A stretch of DNA of 64,000 nt from Phyllobacteriaceae bacterium (GTDB lineage: Bacteria > Pseudomonadota > Alphaproteobacteria > Rhizobiales > Rhizobiaceae). The position numbers and the translations under genes are program-made. Under the pieces are notes generated by a model. That model ran no database searches. It saw only the letters and a list, made by a program, of their open reading frames with translations, and was not told the DNA's origin. The stretch is from contig JADJTR010000011.1 of assembly GCA_016711085.1 (NCBI GenBank), forward strand, positions 15,278 through 79,277, read 5' to 3'. Positions 24,429 through 31,605 of this stretch are shown here, piece by piece. The first letter of the stretch is position 1; the number at the start of each line of letters is the position of its first letter.

Positions 24429-25388
24429 TCACCAGCGCAGCAACGCCGCTCCCCAGGTGAATCCGCCGCCCATCGCCTCGACCATGACAAGGTCGCCGCG
24501 CTTGATGCGGCCGTCGGCGACGGCCTCGGCGAGCGCCAGCGGCACGGACGCCGCCGACGTGTTGCCGTGGTGGTCGACGGTGACGACGATTTTGGCCGGG
24601 TCGATTTCGAGCTTCTTCGCCGATGCGTCGATGATGCGCTTGTTGGCCTGGTGCGGCACGAACCAGTCGAGGTCGGCGGCGGTTTTGCCGGCCTTGGCGA
24701 ACGCGTCGACCACCACGTCGGCGATCATGCCGACGGCGTGTTTGAACACCTCGCGGCCTTCCATGCGCAGCATGCCGACCGTGCCGGTGGTCGACGGGCC
24801 GCCATCGACGTAGAGCTTGTGCTTGTGGCTGCCATCCGAGCGCAGAGACGCCGACAGCACGCCGCGCTCGCTCCCCTCCTGTGCTTCGAGCACCAAGGCG
24901 CCGGCGCCATCGCCGAAGAGCACGCAGGTGGTGCGGTCGGTCCAGTCGAGGATGCGCGAAAAGGTCTCGGCCCCGATGACCAGCGCCCGTTTGGCCTGGC
25001 CGCCGCGCAAGTAGAGATCGGCGGTGGTCAGGGCATAGACGAAGCCGGTGCAGACGGCCTGGATGTCGAAGGCGAAACCCGACGAAATGCCGAGGCGCTG
25101 TTGAATCTCGACAGCCGTCGCCGGAAAGGTGTTGTTCGGCGTCGAGGTGGCAAGCACGATCAGGTCGATCGACGAGGCGTCGACGCCGGCGTTCGCCAGC
25201 GCGGCGCGCGCCGCCGCTTCGCCGAGCGACGCGGTGGTTTCGCCTTCGCCGGCGATGCGGCGCTCGCGAATGCCGGTGCGCTGGGCGATCCATTCGTCGG
25301 AGGTTTCGACAACCCCCTCGAAATCGGCATTGCGCATGATGCGGGCCGGAAGCGCGGCGCCGGCGCCGAGGACGACGGAGCGGATCAT
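24429..25388 (-). CDS. fabH: beta-ketoacyl-ACP synthase III
   Basis: Condenses acetyl-CoA with malonyl-ACP to start type II fatty acid synthesis. At 319 residues it is normal length. The Cys-His-Asn triad is visible: AVCTGFVYAL (Cys about 113), WFVPHQANKRIID and HHGNTSAASVPLAL. Its ATG overlaps the plsX stop (ATGA, 25385-25388), so translation is coupled to phospholipid synthesis. Confidence 0.97.
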   Translation of the reverse strand: MIRSVVLGAGAALPARIMRNADFEGVVETSDEWIAQRTGIRERRIAGEGETTASLGEAAARAALANAGVDASSIDLIVLATSTPNNTFPATAVEIQQRLGISSGFAFDIQAVCTGFVYALTTADLYLRGGQAKRALVIGAETFSRILDWTDRTTCVLFGDGAGALVLEAQEGSERGVLSASLRSDGSHKHKLYVDGGPSTTGTVGMLRMEGREVFKHAVGMIADVVVDAFAKAGKTAADLDWFVPHQANKRIIDASAKKLEIDPAKIVVTVDHHGNTSAASVPLALAEAVADGRIKRGDLVMVEAMGGGFTWGAALLRW

Positions 25389-26456
25389 GCGCCGGGCCCC
25401 GGCGCCGTCGACGATACAGCCGTTGTTTCGTTTCTGGTCTGGCGCAAATGGAATTGGTCGAGGTCCGCCCGGATCTTGTCGACGACGCGCCCGACGGCCA
25501 TGTCGTAGGCCAGTTCCGTGGCGGCGGCGATGCCCTCCGCGTCGGCGCCGCCATGGCTTTTGACAACGATGCCGTTCAAGCCGAGAAAGACGCCGCCGTT
25601 GAGTTTGCGCGGGTCGAGTTTCTCGCGCAGGGCCGCGAAGGCGGCGCGGGCGAAGAAATAGCCGATGCGCGCCGAAAGCGTTCGGCTCATCGTGTCGCGC
25701 AAATAGCCGGCGATCTGCTTGGCGGTGCCTTCGGCCGATTTGAGCGCGATGTTGCCGGAAAATCCTTCCGTGACGACCACGTCGACCGTGCCCTTGCCGA
25801 TATCGTCGCCTTCGACGAAACCGCGATAATCCATGCCGGGCGCCAGGCCGTCGCGCAGGATCGATCCGGCGGCCTTGACCTCTTCCTGGCCCTTAATCTC
25901 CTCGACGCCGACATTGAGCAGGCCGACGGTGGGCCGCTCGATGTCGAAAACGGCGCGCGCCATGGCGGCGCCGAGAATGGCGAAATCGATCAACTGGTGG
26001 GCGTCGGCGCCGATGGTCGCGCCGACATCGAGCACGATCGATTCGCCGCGCGTCGTCGGCCATATGGCGGCCAGGATCGGCCGCTCGATGCTGGCCATGG
26101 TGCGCAGGCAGAATTTCGCCATCGCCATCAGCGCGCCGGTATTGCCGGCGGAGATGCAGACTTCGGCCTCGCCGTTCTTGACCGCCTCGATCGCCTTCCA
26201 CATCGACGATTTCCACCTTCCATGGCGCAAGGCCTGGCTCGGCTTGTCGGACATGGACACGGCGACATCGCAATGGATGACGGTGCAGCGCTTGGGCAGG
26301 ACCTGCAGCGTCGAAAGGACCGGCGTCATGTCGGCGACGCGACCGAAAAAGGAGGAAATGCACATCCGGCCGGCGAACGGCGACGCGCTCCAGACCGGGC
26401 AGAACCACGGCGGGACCGTGATCGCCCCCCATCACATCGACTGAAATCCTGGTCAC
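25385..26456 (-). CDS. plsX: phosphate acyltransferase PlsX, one apparent frameshift
   Basis: Makes acyl-phosphate from acyl-ACP for phospholipid synthesis. The start is GTG at 26456 (MTRISVDVMGGDHGPAVVLP). That frame runs to VHFLLF, and the remaining protein (GRVADMTPV, VHCDVAV-like and SMSDKPSQALR, CISAGNTGALMAMAKF, VVVTEGFSGNIALKSAEGTA) continues in another frame from about 26348. The break is a TTTTT run; one T fewer restores the reading frame. Since plsX is expected to be essential here, a consensus error is the better explanation. Coupled to fabH. Confidence 0.9.
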
Positions 26457-26561
26457 TTCGCCTTCCCGTGCGCTTATCCGGTCACGCTCCCGGCGGCGCG
26501 GGCGGACAATAGCCAATTTCCGTTGCCGCACAACCACTTTGAGGTCGCGCGGCCAATCCGT

Positions 26562-27107
26562 TCAGCGATTTTCGTTCAGTTTGGCCAGCGCGGCGAAAGG
26601 GTTCATCGCACCGTCGCCGGTTTCAGACTCGCCGAACGCGGCGCCCGGCGCGCGCGGATAGGGATCGATGGCGAGTTCGAAGAATTCCTCGACCAGCGCG
26701 CCGACGTCGATTGAATCGCCCGAAAAGGTTTCCGGTGCGTCGGGACCTTCCGGATCGACAAGGATTTCGCCATAGGTGGGGACGGCAAGGCGGGAGTTTT
26801 CGGGCACGAAAACGCCATCGATGGCGGCATCGATGGTGGCCGGCACCGGTTCGAGCGTCACGATGCAGGACTGGACGATATCGGCGACGACCCGTCCGCT
26901 CACCTTCGCGCCATCCTTGCCCCAGCGTTCGACCAGCAGTTCGGCATGAAGCCTGTCGACCGATTCCAGACCATGGGCGTCGGCGAGCGCGGCGCGGGCT
27001 TCCGCGTCGGCGTCGATTTTCACCGGGAATCCGCGCGCCGGCAGCCGGCGCACTTCGACATCGAACGACAACGGACTTTTGTCGACCGCGCGGGAATTTG
27101 CGCTCAT
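26562..27107 (-). CDS. DUF177 (YceD-like) protein
   Basis: A 181-residue protein with the DUF177 core: VVADIVQSCIVTLEPVPATI in the middle, and the acidic tail DVGALVEEFFELAIDPYPR. In Bacteria this family flanks rpmF/plsX and has been linked to 23S rRNA in chloroplast relatives. The ATG at 27107 overlaps the stop of the CBP3 gene (ATGA, 27104-27107). Confidence 0.9.
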   Translation of the reverse strand: MSANSRAVDKSPLSFDVEVRRLPARGFPVKIDADAEARAALADAHGLESVDRLHAELLVERWGKDGAKVSGRVVADIVQSCIVTLEPVPATIDAAIDGVFVPENSRLAVPTYGEILVDPEGPDAPETFSGDSIDVGALVEEFFELAIDPYPRAPGAAFGESETGDGAMNPFAALAKLNENR

Positions 27108-27658
27108 GGGTTGGCCTCCTTGGCGGCCGGTTGGGGGAAAACGAATCCGCCGGCGGCGATCTCCTCGTTGGTCAGGGCGGCGAGAGCTGAATCGACGGCG
27201 AGCGCATGACGGGCGAGCGCTTGCACTTGCGGCCAATCGGCCCCGTCCGGACGCACATTGCGCCGCAGTGCGGCGGCGAGCGCCGCCTCATCGCTGGCGC
27301 CGATGGCGTCGCCATAGGCCTTGGCGCGGCCGTAAAACATCTCGGCCATGGCTTTGAGCGTTTTGGGCACCCGGCCGTCGCCGACGCCGAGATCGCGCAG
27401 CGCCCGGTCGGTTTCGGAGAAAAACAGGTCGGCGAGGCCGCCGGCGAGGCGTTCCGCCGCCTCGCCCCGACCCGAAAGGCGGCGAAGCGCCAGGATCATG
27501 TGCAGCGACACCATCTCGAAACGGCCGAGCGTCGTGTCCGGCACACCCCACCGGGCAAATAGCGCCGTCTGCCGCGCCGCCGCCACGATTTGTCCGTAAG
27601 CGGCGTCACGAAGCGCTTCATCCGGGGCATTTCGCCTTGAAAACCAACGCCTCAGCAT
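27104..27658 (-). CDS. ubiquinol-cytochrome c chaperone family protein (CBP3-like)
   Basis: A 184-residue helical protein, MLRRWFSRRN then GQIVAAARQTALFARWGVPDTTLGRFEMVSLHMILALRR, which in pieces matches the CBP3/UQCC1 signature. Homologues help assemble cytochrome b of complex III; here the role is inferred from family. Divergent from bamE, with which it shares a 109-base promoter gap. Confidence 0.9.
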   Translation of the reverse strand: MLRRWFSRRNAPDEALRDAAYGQIVAAARQTALFARWGVPDTTLGRFEMVSLHMILALRRLSGRGEAAERLAGGLADLFFSETDRALRDLGVGDGRVPKTLKAMAEMFYGRAKAYGDAIGASDEAALAAALRRNVRPDGADWPQVQALARHALAVDSALAALTNEEIAAGGFVFPQPAAKEANP

Positions 27659-27767
27659 AGCGGCGGAACGGTCCTTGACGGGCGAGTTGCAACTGCTTTG
27701 AAGCTGGTTTACCGAGTTTGGCTACCGGCGCAAGCGCGGCTTTCGCGCCGAAGAACAGGAGAGTGCC

Positions 27768-28280
27768 TTGGACAAAGCGGCAAACAGGGTTGCGCGTGCT
27801 GCGGCGCTGGCTGCCATGGCGGGCATCGCGTTGGCGGGCTGCAAGGGCACAGCCGACGCGCTCGCGCCAAAAGGGGCGCTGTCGGCGCGCGAAAACATCC
27901 ACCAGGGCTATGTCTTCGATCAGCAGGCGCTCGATTTCGTGCCGGTTGGCTCCAGCCGAGAACAGGTGCTGCTCGCGCTCGGCACGCCGACGACGACGGC
28001 GACCTTCGACAATGAGGTTTTCTATTACATCTCGCAGCAGCGCATCCGGCGCGCCGCTTTCGCCAAACCGAAGCTCGTCGACCAGCGCATTCTCGCGGTC
28101 TATTTCGGCGCCGACGGCCGCGTCGAGAACATCGCCGCCTATGGCATGAATGACGGCAAGGTGTTCGATTTCGTCAGGAAAGTGACGCCGACCGGCGGCA
28201 AGGACCAGACCTTCATCGGGCAGATTCTCAGCGGCCTCGGCAGCAAGTCGGCGCCGAAACTGCCTGGCGCCGGCGGCTGA
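27768..28280 (+). CDS. bamE: outer membrane protein assembly factor BamE (OmlA/SmpA)
   Basis: A 170-residue lipoprotein of the BAM complex. The signal ends with the lipobox GIALAGCKG (Cys about residue 25), followed by the SmpA/OmlA domain: NIHQGYVFDQQALDFVPVG, REQVLLALGTPTTTATF and EVFYYISQQRIR. The start is TTG at 27768, with GGAG upstream. A diverged partial copy of codons 55-90 lies at 31308-31405. Confidence 0.93.
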   Translation: MDKAANRVARAAALAAMAGIALAGCKGTADALAPKGALSARENIHQGYVFDQQALDFVPVGSSREQVLLALGTPTTTATFDNEVFYYISQQRIRRAAFAKPKLVDQRILAVYFGADGRVENIAAYGMNDGKVFDFVRKVTPTGGKDQTFIGQILSGLGSKSAPKLPGAGG

Positions 28281-28295
28281 CCGGGGCGGCGGCGG

Positions 28296-29249
28296 TCAGG
28301 GATCTCGCCCGGTCGGGTGTCTGCCGATACCGACCGCCGCGATCAGTCCGGACGAACTGGAACCCGTCGCGCCGACACAGTCGTTGCATTCGATAAGCTG
28401 AGCGCTGGAAATGTCGTGGATTTCGTTGTGCTGGTGACTGGAGTCGGTCACCCAGCGTCCGGTGAGCGTCATCAGGCAACCGGAACTGATCGCCTCCCCC
28501 CTTTCGTCAAAATCGGATGCCGCATCGGCGATCCAGCCGATGCCCGCGCCGATCGTGTTGCCGATCGCGCCGCCGGCGAAAGCGCCTACGGCGATCGCAA
28601 TGGCGACGGCCAGAAGACAGAGCAATGCGCCAATGCCGAATGTGGCCAGGCCGAGTGCCACACAAATCGCGGCGCCGATCACGGCGCCGGCTATGGCGCC
28701 CGCGACCGATCCGGCCGCGGCGCCGACTGCGGCGTAGTCGCCGATGCGCGAACCGATTTCGCAATGCAGCGCGGCGAGCATGCTGGCCGGATCGACGACG
28801 GTGAAGGCCGGCCCCCCGCCGGGCGCAGCCCGGGTGCGGATCACGTCCAGAGTCAGTCCGAAGCCGGCGGGGCCGTCGACGGTCAGCGACGGGCCTCCGA
28901 GATTGAAGGTCCAGTCATTGTCGTGGAATGGCGGATATCCGGTGTTTTTTCCGGCGCACAGTACGCAGCCCGACATGGTGATTTCACTGGGGTTCTGGAC
29001 GAATAGCCGGTCGAACCAGGCAACCGCGAATCCGATGAAAAAACCGAGTATCGCGCCAGCGCCGGCGGCCGCGAGAACGACGCCGATGGCGACGAGCGCC
29101 GCCGGGCCGCCGGCGACGCCGACTTCGGCGACCGACAACGCCCCGGCTGTCCCGACGATGGCCGCTCCGCCGCCGACCCAGCCAAGAACCCGGTCGCGCC
29201 CGGCGTCGGGATTGCCTTCGCCATCATGTTTCGTGTCGCAGCCGGACAT
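28296..29249 (-). CDS. unrecognised glycine-zipper membrane protein
   Basis: A 317-residue protein without a family I can name. Residues 23-80 hold two Gly/Ala-rich TM segments (AAGAGAILGFFIGFAVAWF); 85-165 is soluble with a CxxC (SGCVLCAGKNTGYPPFHD); 168-245 is another Gly/Ala TM block with GxxxG repeats (VAGAIAGAVIGAAI); the C-terminus carries GRWVTDSSHQHNEIH and a second Cys pair (ECNDC). Last of three genes on this strand, three bases after the previous stop. Such Gly-zipper plus Cys-rich layouts occur in secreted membrane-active proteins, but that is a guess. Confidence 0.6.
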   Translation of the reverse strand: MSGCDTKHDGEGNPDAGRDRVLGWVGGGAAIVGTAGALSVAEVGVAGGPAALVAIGVVLAAAGAGAILGFFIGFAVAWFDRLFVQNPSEITMSGCVLCAGKNTGYPPFHDNDWTFNLGGPSLTVDGPAGFGLTLDVIRTRAAPGGGPAFTVVDPASMLAALHCEIGSRIGDYAAVGAAAGSVAGAIAGAVIGAAICVALGLATFGIGALLCLLAVAIAIAVGAFAGGAIGNTIGAGIGWIADAASDFDERGEAISSGCLMTLTGRWVTDSSHQHNEIHDISSAQLIECNDCVGATGSSSSGLIAAVGIGRHPTGRDP

Positions 29250-29252
29250 GGG

Positions 29253-30419
29253 TCATCCTCCCCGCGTAATGGTGAAAGTCACGCCGCCGGACGGCTCGCC
29301 GCCCTGCCAGATGTTGACGTTGAAATTCGCGGGCGGACCGGGTTCGTCCGGCGCATCGGTGTGAAAATCAACGTCGCGGAATGCTTCTCCGGGAAGAAAC
29401 ACAAAGCTCGGCGGGTCGATGTGAGCCGGCCAGATCGGCGGCTTGCCCCCGAACACAGCGTCCGGATCGAACGTTTTGCCGGTTCCGTCGGCGAACTCAT
29501 AGGAATCGATCGCTGTGGTCACGAGGTGACAGTCAATGCGCTTGCGGTCGGTGGGCGGCGCGTCTTTCGGCGCGCGTCTTCCCCGGTTGATGTTCCAATA
29601 GTAGATCACGCCCGCCGCCGCGGCCAGGACATAGGCGATCAGCATGGTCAGGCCGTATCGCCGGCCGAAGCCCATGTCCCCGTGCATCGTATGGGCGTAG
29701 AACATGGCCGCCATGGCGGCGAGAAGGCCCCATCCGTAGAGCGCGCGGCGATAGTCGAGGAACGGTCCGCCGCCCTCCGCCACCTTCGGGCATTCGCCGG
29801 GATGCCGATTGAATATCCGGACCTTGCGGTCGACCGGCGAATTGGCGGCGTGAACCTGCGTATTGTTCCAGCCGCGATTGTTGGCCGGGTTTCCGTCGTT
29901 GGGGTGCGAAAGCTCCACTTCGATGCAGTAGTGGCCAGGCGACGCCGGTGTGCGCCACTTCATCGGCGCGACAACCGTTCCCGGCCAGATGGGAACATTC
30001 ACGGCCGGCGCCGCGATCGGCGTGCGGATTTGGCCGCCGGCCCCGAACTCGATCCAGCGGACATCGACAACCGTGCCATCGGCCGGCTTGTCCCGCGAAC
30101 TGTTGTGCACGGTGATTTCGACGTCGTAATCGGTGTCGGCAACCAGATCATAGGTATATTGCTCGACGCCGTTTCGGAAAATGCGGACGTCCGGGTTGTC
30201 CCAGGTGACCGGCTTTCCCAGCTGCATCAGCAGGAACTGGCTGTAGATGCAGGGATCGGGTTTGCGCACCAGACGCCCGGGAACGGTGACGCAGGGATCG
30301 CCTTCCGGGGTTTTCGATTTCCGCGTCAACACGGCCCAGGCCTTGCACAACCAGCATCCGCGCCGCGAGGACCCTTTCGCTTGAGCAGCACCATTGGCAT
30401 TCCGTCCGCAGCAAGGCAT
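29253..30419 (-). CDS. unrecognised two-TM protein with CARDB/Ig-like domain
   Basis: A 388-residue protein. The N-terminal 55 residues are Cys-rich (MPCCGRNANG, CWLCKAW, DPCVTV). Residues 70-210 look like an Ig/CARDB-type beta domain (YDVEITVHNSSRDKPADGT, GHYCIEVELSHPNDGNPANN). Two TM segments follow at about 230-250 and 258-278 (MLIAYVLAAAAGVIYYWNI), then a second small beta domain. No family assigned. It sits between the small TM gene and the Gly-zipper gene, probably one operon. Confidence 0.6.
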   Translation of the reverse strand: MPCCGRNANGAAQAKGSSRRGCWLCKAWAVLTRKSKTPEGDPCVTVPGRLVRKPDPCIYSQFLLMQLGKPVTWDNPDVRIFRNGVEQYTYDLVADTDYDVEITVHNSSRDKPADGTVVDVRWIEFGAGGQIRTPIAAPAVNVPIWPGTVVAPMKWRTPASPGHYCIEVELSHPNDGNPANNRGWNNTQVHAANSPVDRKVRIFNRHPGECPKVAEGGGPFLDYRRALYGWGLLAAMAAMFYAHTMHGDMGFGRRYGLTMLIAYVLAAAAGVIYYWNINRGRRAPKDAPPTDRKRIDCHLVTTAIDSYEFADGTGKTFDPDAVFGGKPPIWPAHIDPPSFVFLPGEAFRDVDFHTDAPDEPGPPANFNVNIWQGGEPSGGVTFTITRGG

Positions 30420-30455
30420 GACGAACCCCTCAATTCGAAATTGAATCCGGTCTGT

Positions 30456-30662
30456 TCAGGCAGCGCCCTTGCGCCCGAAGGTCTTTTTCAATCCGGCAAA
30501 TGCCGCGTCGAGGACGAACCAAGTCCCGAGGAATGCAGCGCATTCCAATGTAAAACTGTGAAATTTATAAAACAACTCAGCGGCCATCCAAGCAATCCCG
30601 ACAACCGGCAATTGTTCTTGCAGCAATCTGGAAAGCGGCATGCTTTTTATTAGAGCATACAT
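30456..30662 (-). CDS. small one- or two-TM protein of unknown function
   Basis: A 68-residue protein with hydrophobic stretches at 20-33 (VVGIAWMAAELFY) and 38-55 (LECAAFLGTWFVLDAAFAG), and a basic end KKTFGRKGAA. It heads the three-gene set. The DNA here and upstream to about 30780 is much richer in AT than the rest of the window, suggesting a promoter and recent acquisition. The gap 30663-30851 holds no other gene I can support. Confidence 0.5.
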   Translation of the reverse strand: MYALIKSMPLSRLLQEQLPVVGIAWMAAELFYKFHSFTLECAAFLGTWFVLDAAFAGLKKTFGRKGAA

Positions 30663-30851
30663 CGTGCGTACTCCCCAATGAGGAATAAGCCCCTGCTAAA
30701 TTTATACGCCACGATTCAAGAATACACAACCAAAATTTACGCCGGGGAAAGCGCGTTTATATACAAGGCGATAGTTTGAAAACTGTTGGCGCGGGAAAAG
30801 AAAACCGCGGCGGAGCCTCGCCGGTCGTTGCCGCTCGGTCGGAGCCCGGGT

Positions 30852-31310
30852 TCAAAGCCCCGCCAACACCGCGAGCGGCAACAGCGCCACGATGTCGGTG
30901 ATTTTGATGGCCGGGTTGACGGGCGGGCCGACGGCGTCCTTGAAGGGGTCGCCGACGGGGTCGCCGGTGACCGAGGCCTAGAGCGTTTCTCGATCAAATT
31001 GAATCGTTTGAGCGCCGGGATTTCGCGGCTTGGCCAGGAGCGGAACGCGACGCGATGCGCGCATCGTCAGCGTTTCGCGACGCCGTCCGAGGCGCGAAAG
31101 ACCAAGCTGAAACGATTGCAGTTTGCCAATGAAAACAGCGCGCTGGCCGATCCGGCGAGGTCTTTTCCGCTCCGGCCGCGTCGAAATCCTCGCGCGATAT
31201 TCATATCGCGCTCGGTCTTCTCCTCGCCGGATCGAAAATCCCTGCCATCAAACTGCTCCAATTTGATCGAGAAACGCTCTAGCGCGCTTTCGAGCCGTTC
31301 ACGTGCTTGA
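30852..31310 (-). pseudogene. 3' fragment of a diverged hppA, interrupted by an inverted-repeat element
   Basis: Minus-strand sequence 30979-30852 encodes ASVTGDPVGDPFKDAVGP, VNPAIKITDIVALL and PLAVLAGL then TGA, the C-terminus of a membrane pyrophosphatase. It is close to, but clearly different from, the intact hppA end at 31606-31740. The same homology resumes on the far side of the 305-bp element: 31283-31310 encodes KHVNGSKA against KHMKGSEA in hppA. So this is a xenologous or old paralogous hppA tail into which the element inserted. Confidence 0.85.
30978..31282. repeat. 305-bp inverted-repeat element
   Basis: Ends are perfect 24-bp inverted repeats (outer part CTAGAGCGTTTCTCGATC at 30978 and its complement ending at 31282); similarity continues inward for about 25 more bases with mismatches. 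The inside has no open frame of note. The outer sequence AGAGCGTTTC is common to non-coding palindromic repeats in rhizobia. It splits the hppA fragment. No clear target duplication is visible. Confidence 0.8.
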
Positions 31311-31405
31311 TTTCGCGCCGGTCGGCTCCAGTCGCGAAAGCTGCCTGCCGCGACACGCCGACGCCGACCGCGACCTTGGACAACGAGATCTTCCCTGACA
31401 TCTCG
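31308..31405 (+). pseudogene. internal fragment of a diverged bamE
   Basis: TGATTTCGCGCCGGTCGGCTCC onward (first 20 bases TGATTTCGCGCCGGTCGGCT) aligns with bamE at 27931-28035: the GATTTCG, GGCTCCAG, ACGCCGACG, GCGACCTT and GACATCTCGC blocks are shared, with a small deletion. It starts at the shared CTTGA/CTCGA where the hppA fragment ends, and joins directly to a VapC tail. Confidence 0.75.
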
Positions 31406-31552
31406 CGCCAGCTGGCCATCGCCGGCGGCCAGGTCCACGACGCCCGCATCGCCGCCATCTGCATCGGGCACGGCGTGTCGGCGCGGTGGACGGCGGATCG
31501 CGATTTTTCGCGCTTTCCGGCGTTGAAAACCGCCAATCCGCTGGTGGCTTGA
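31406..31552 (+). pseudogene. C-terminal fragment of a VapC-type PIN toxin
   Basis: Encodes RQLAIAGGQVHDARIAAICI, then GHGVSARWTADRDFSRFPAL and KTANPLVA, stop at 31550-31552. The VHDARIAA and TADRDFSRFP motifs hold the last acidic residues of the PIN nuclease site. No N-terminal half or VapB is present, so it is inert. Confidence 0.85.
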
Positions 31553-31555
31553 ATT

Positions 31556-31584
31556 GAAAAGGCCGGGGCTTGCGCCCCGGCCTT
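31556..31584 (-). terminator. rho-independent terminator of hppA
   Basis: On the minus strand: CCAAGGCCGGGGC, GCAA, GCCCCGGCC, TTTTCAAT. It lies 22 bases after the hppA stop. Confidence 0.85.
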
Positions 31585-31605
31585 GGTCTTCCGCTGTGGC
31601 GAAGA

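Noticed and set aside
30737..30997. Small minus-strand Arg/Pro-rich gene
   Set aside because: It overlaps the hppA fragment in the wrong frame; the homologous frame is the one ending at 30852.
31307..31552. Small intact gene encoding a PIN-like protein
   Set aside because: The first third is bamE-derived and out of its own frame; only the last 48 codons are VapC, so it is a fusion of debris.
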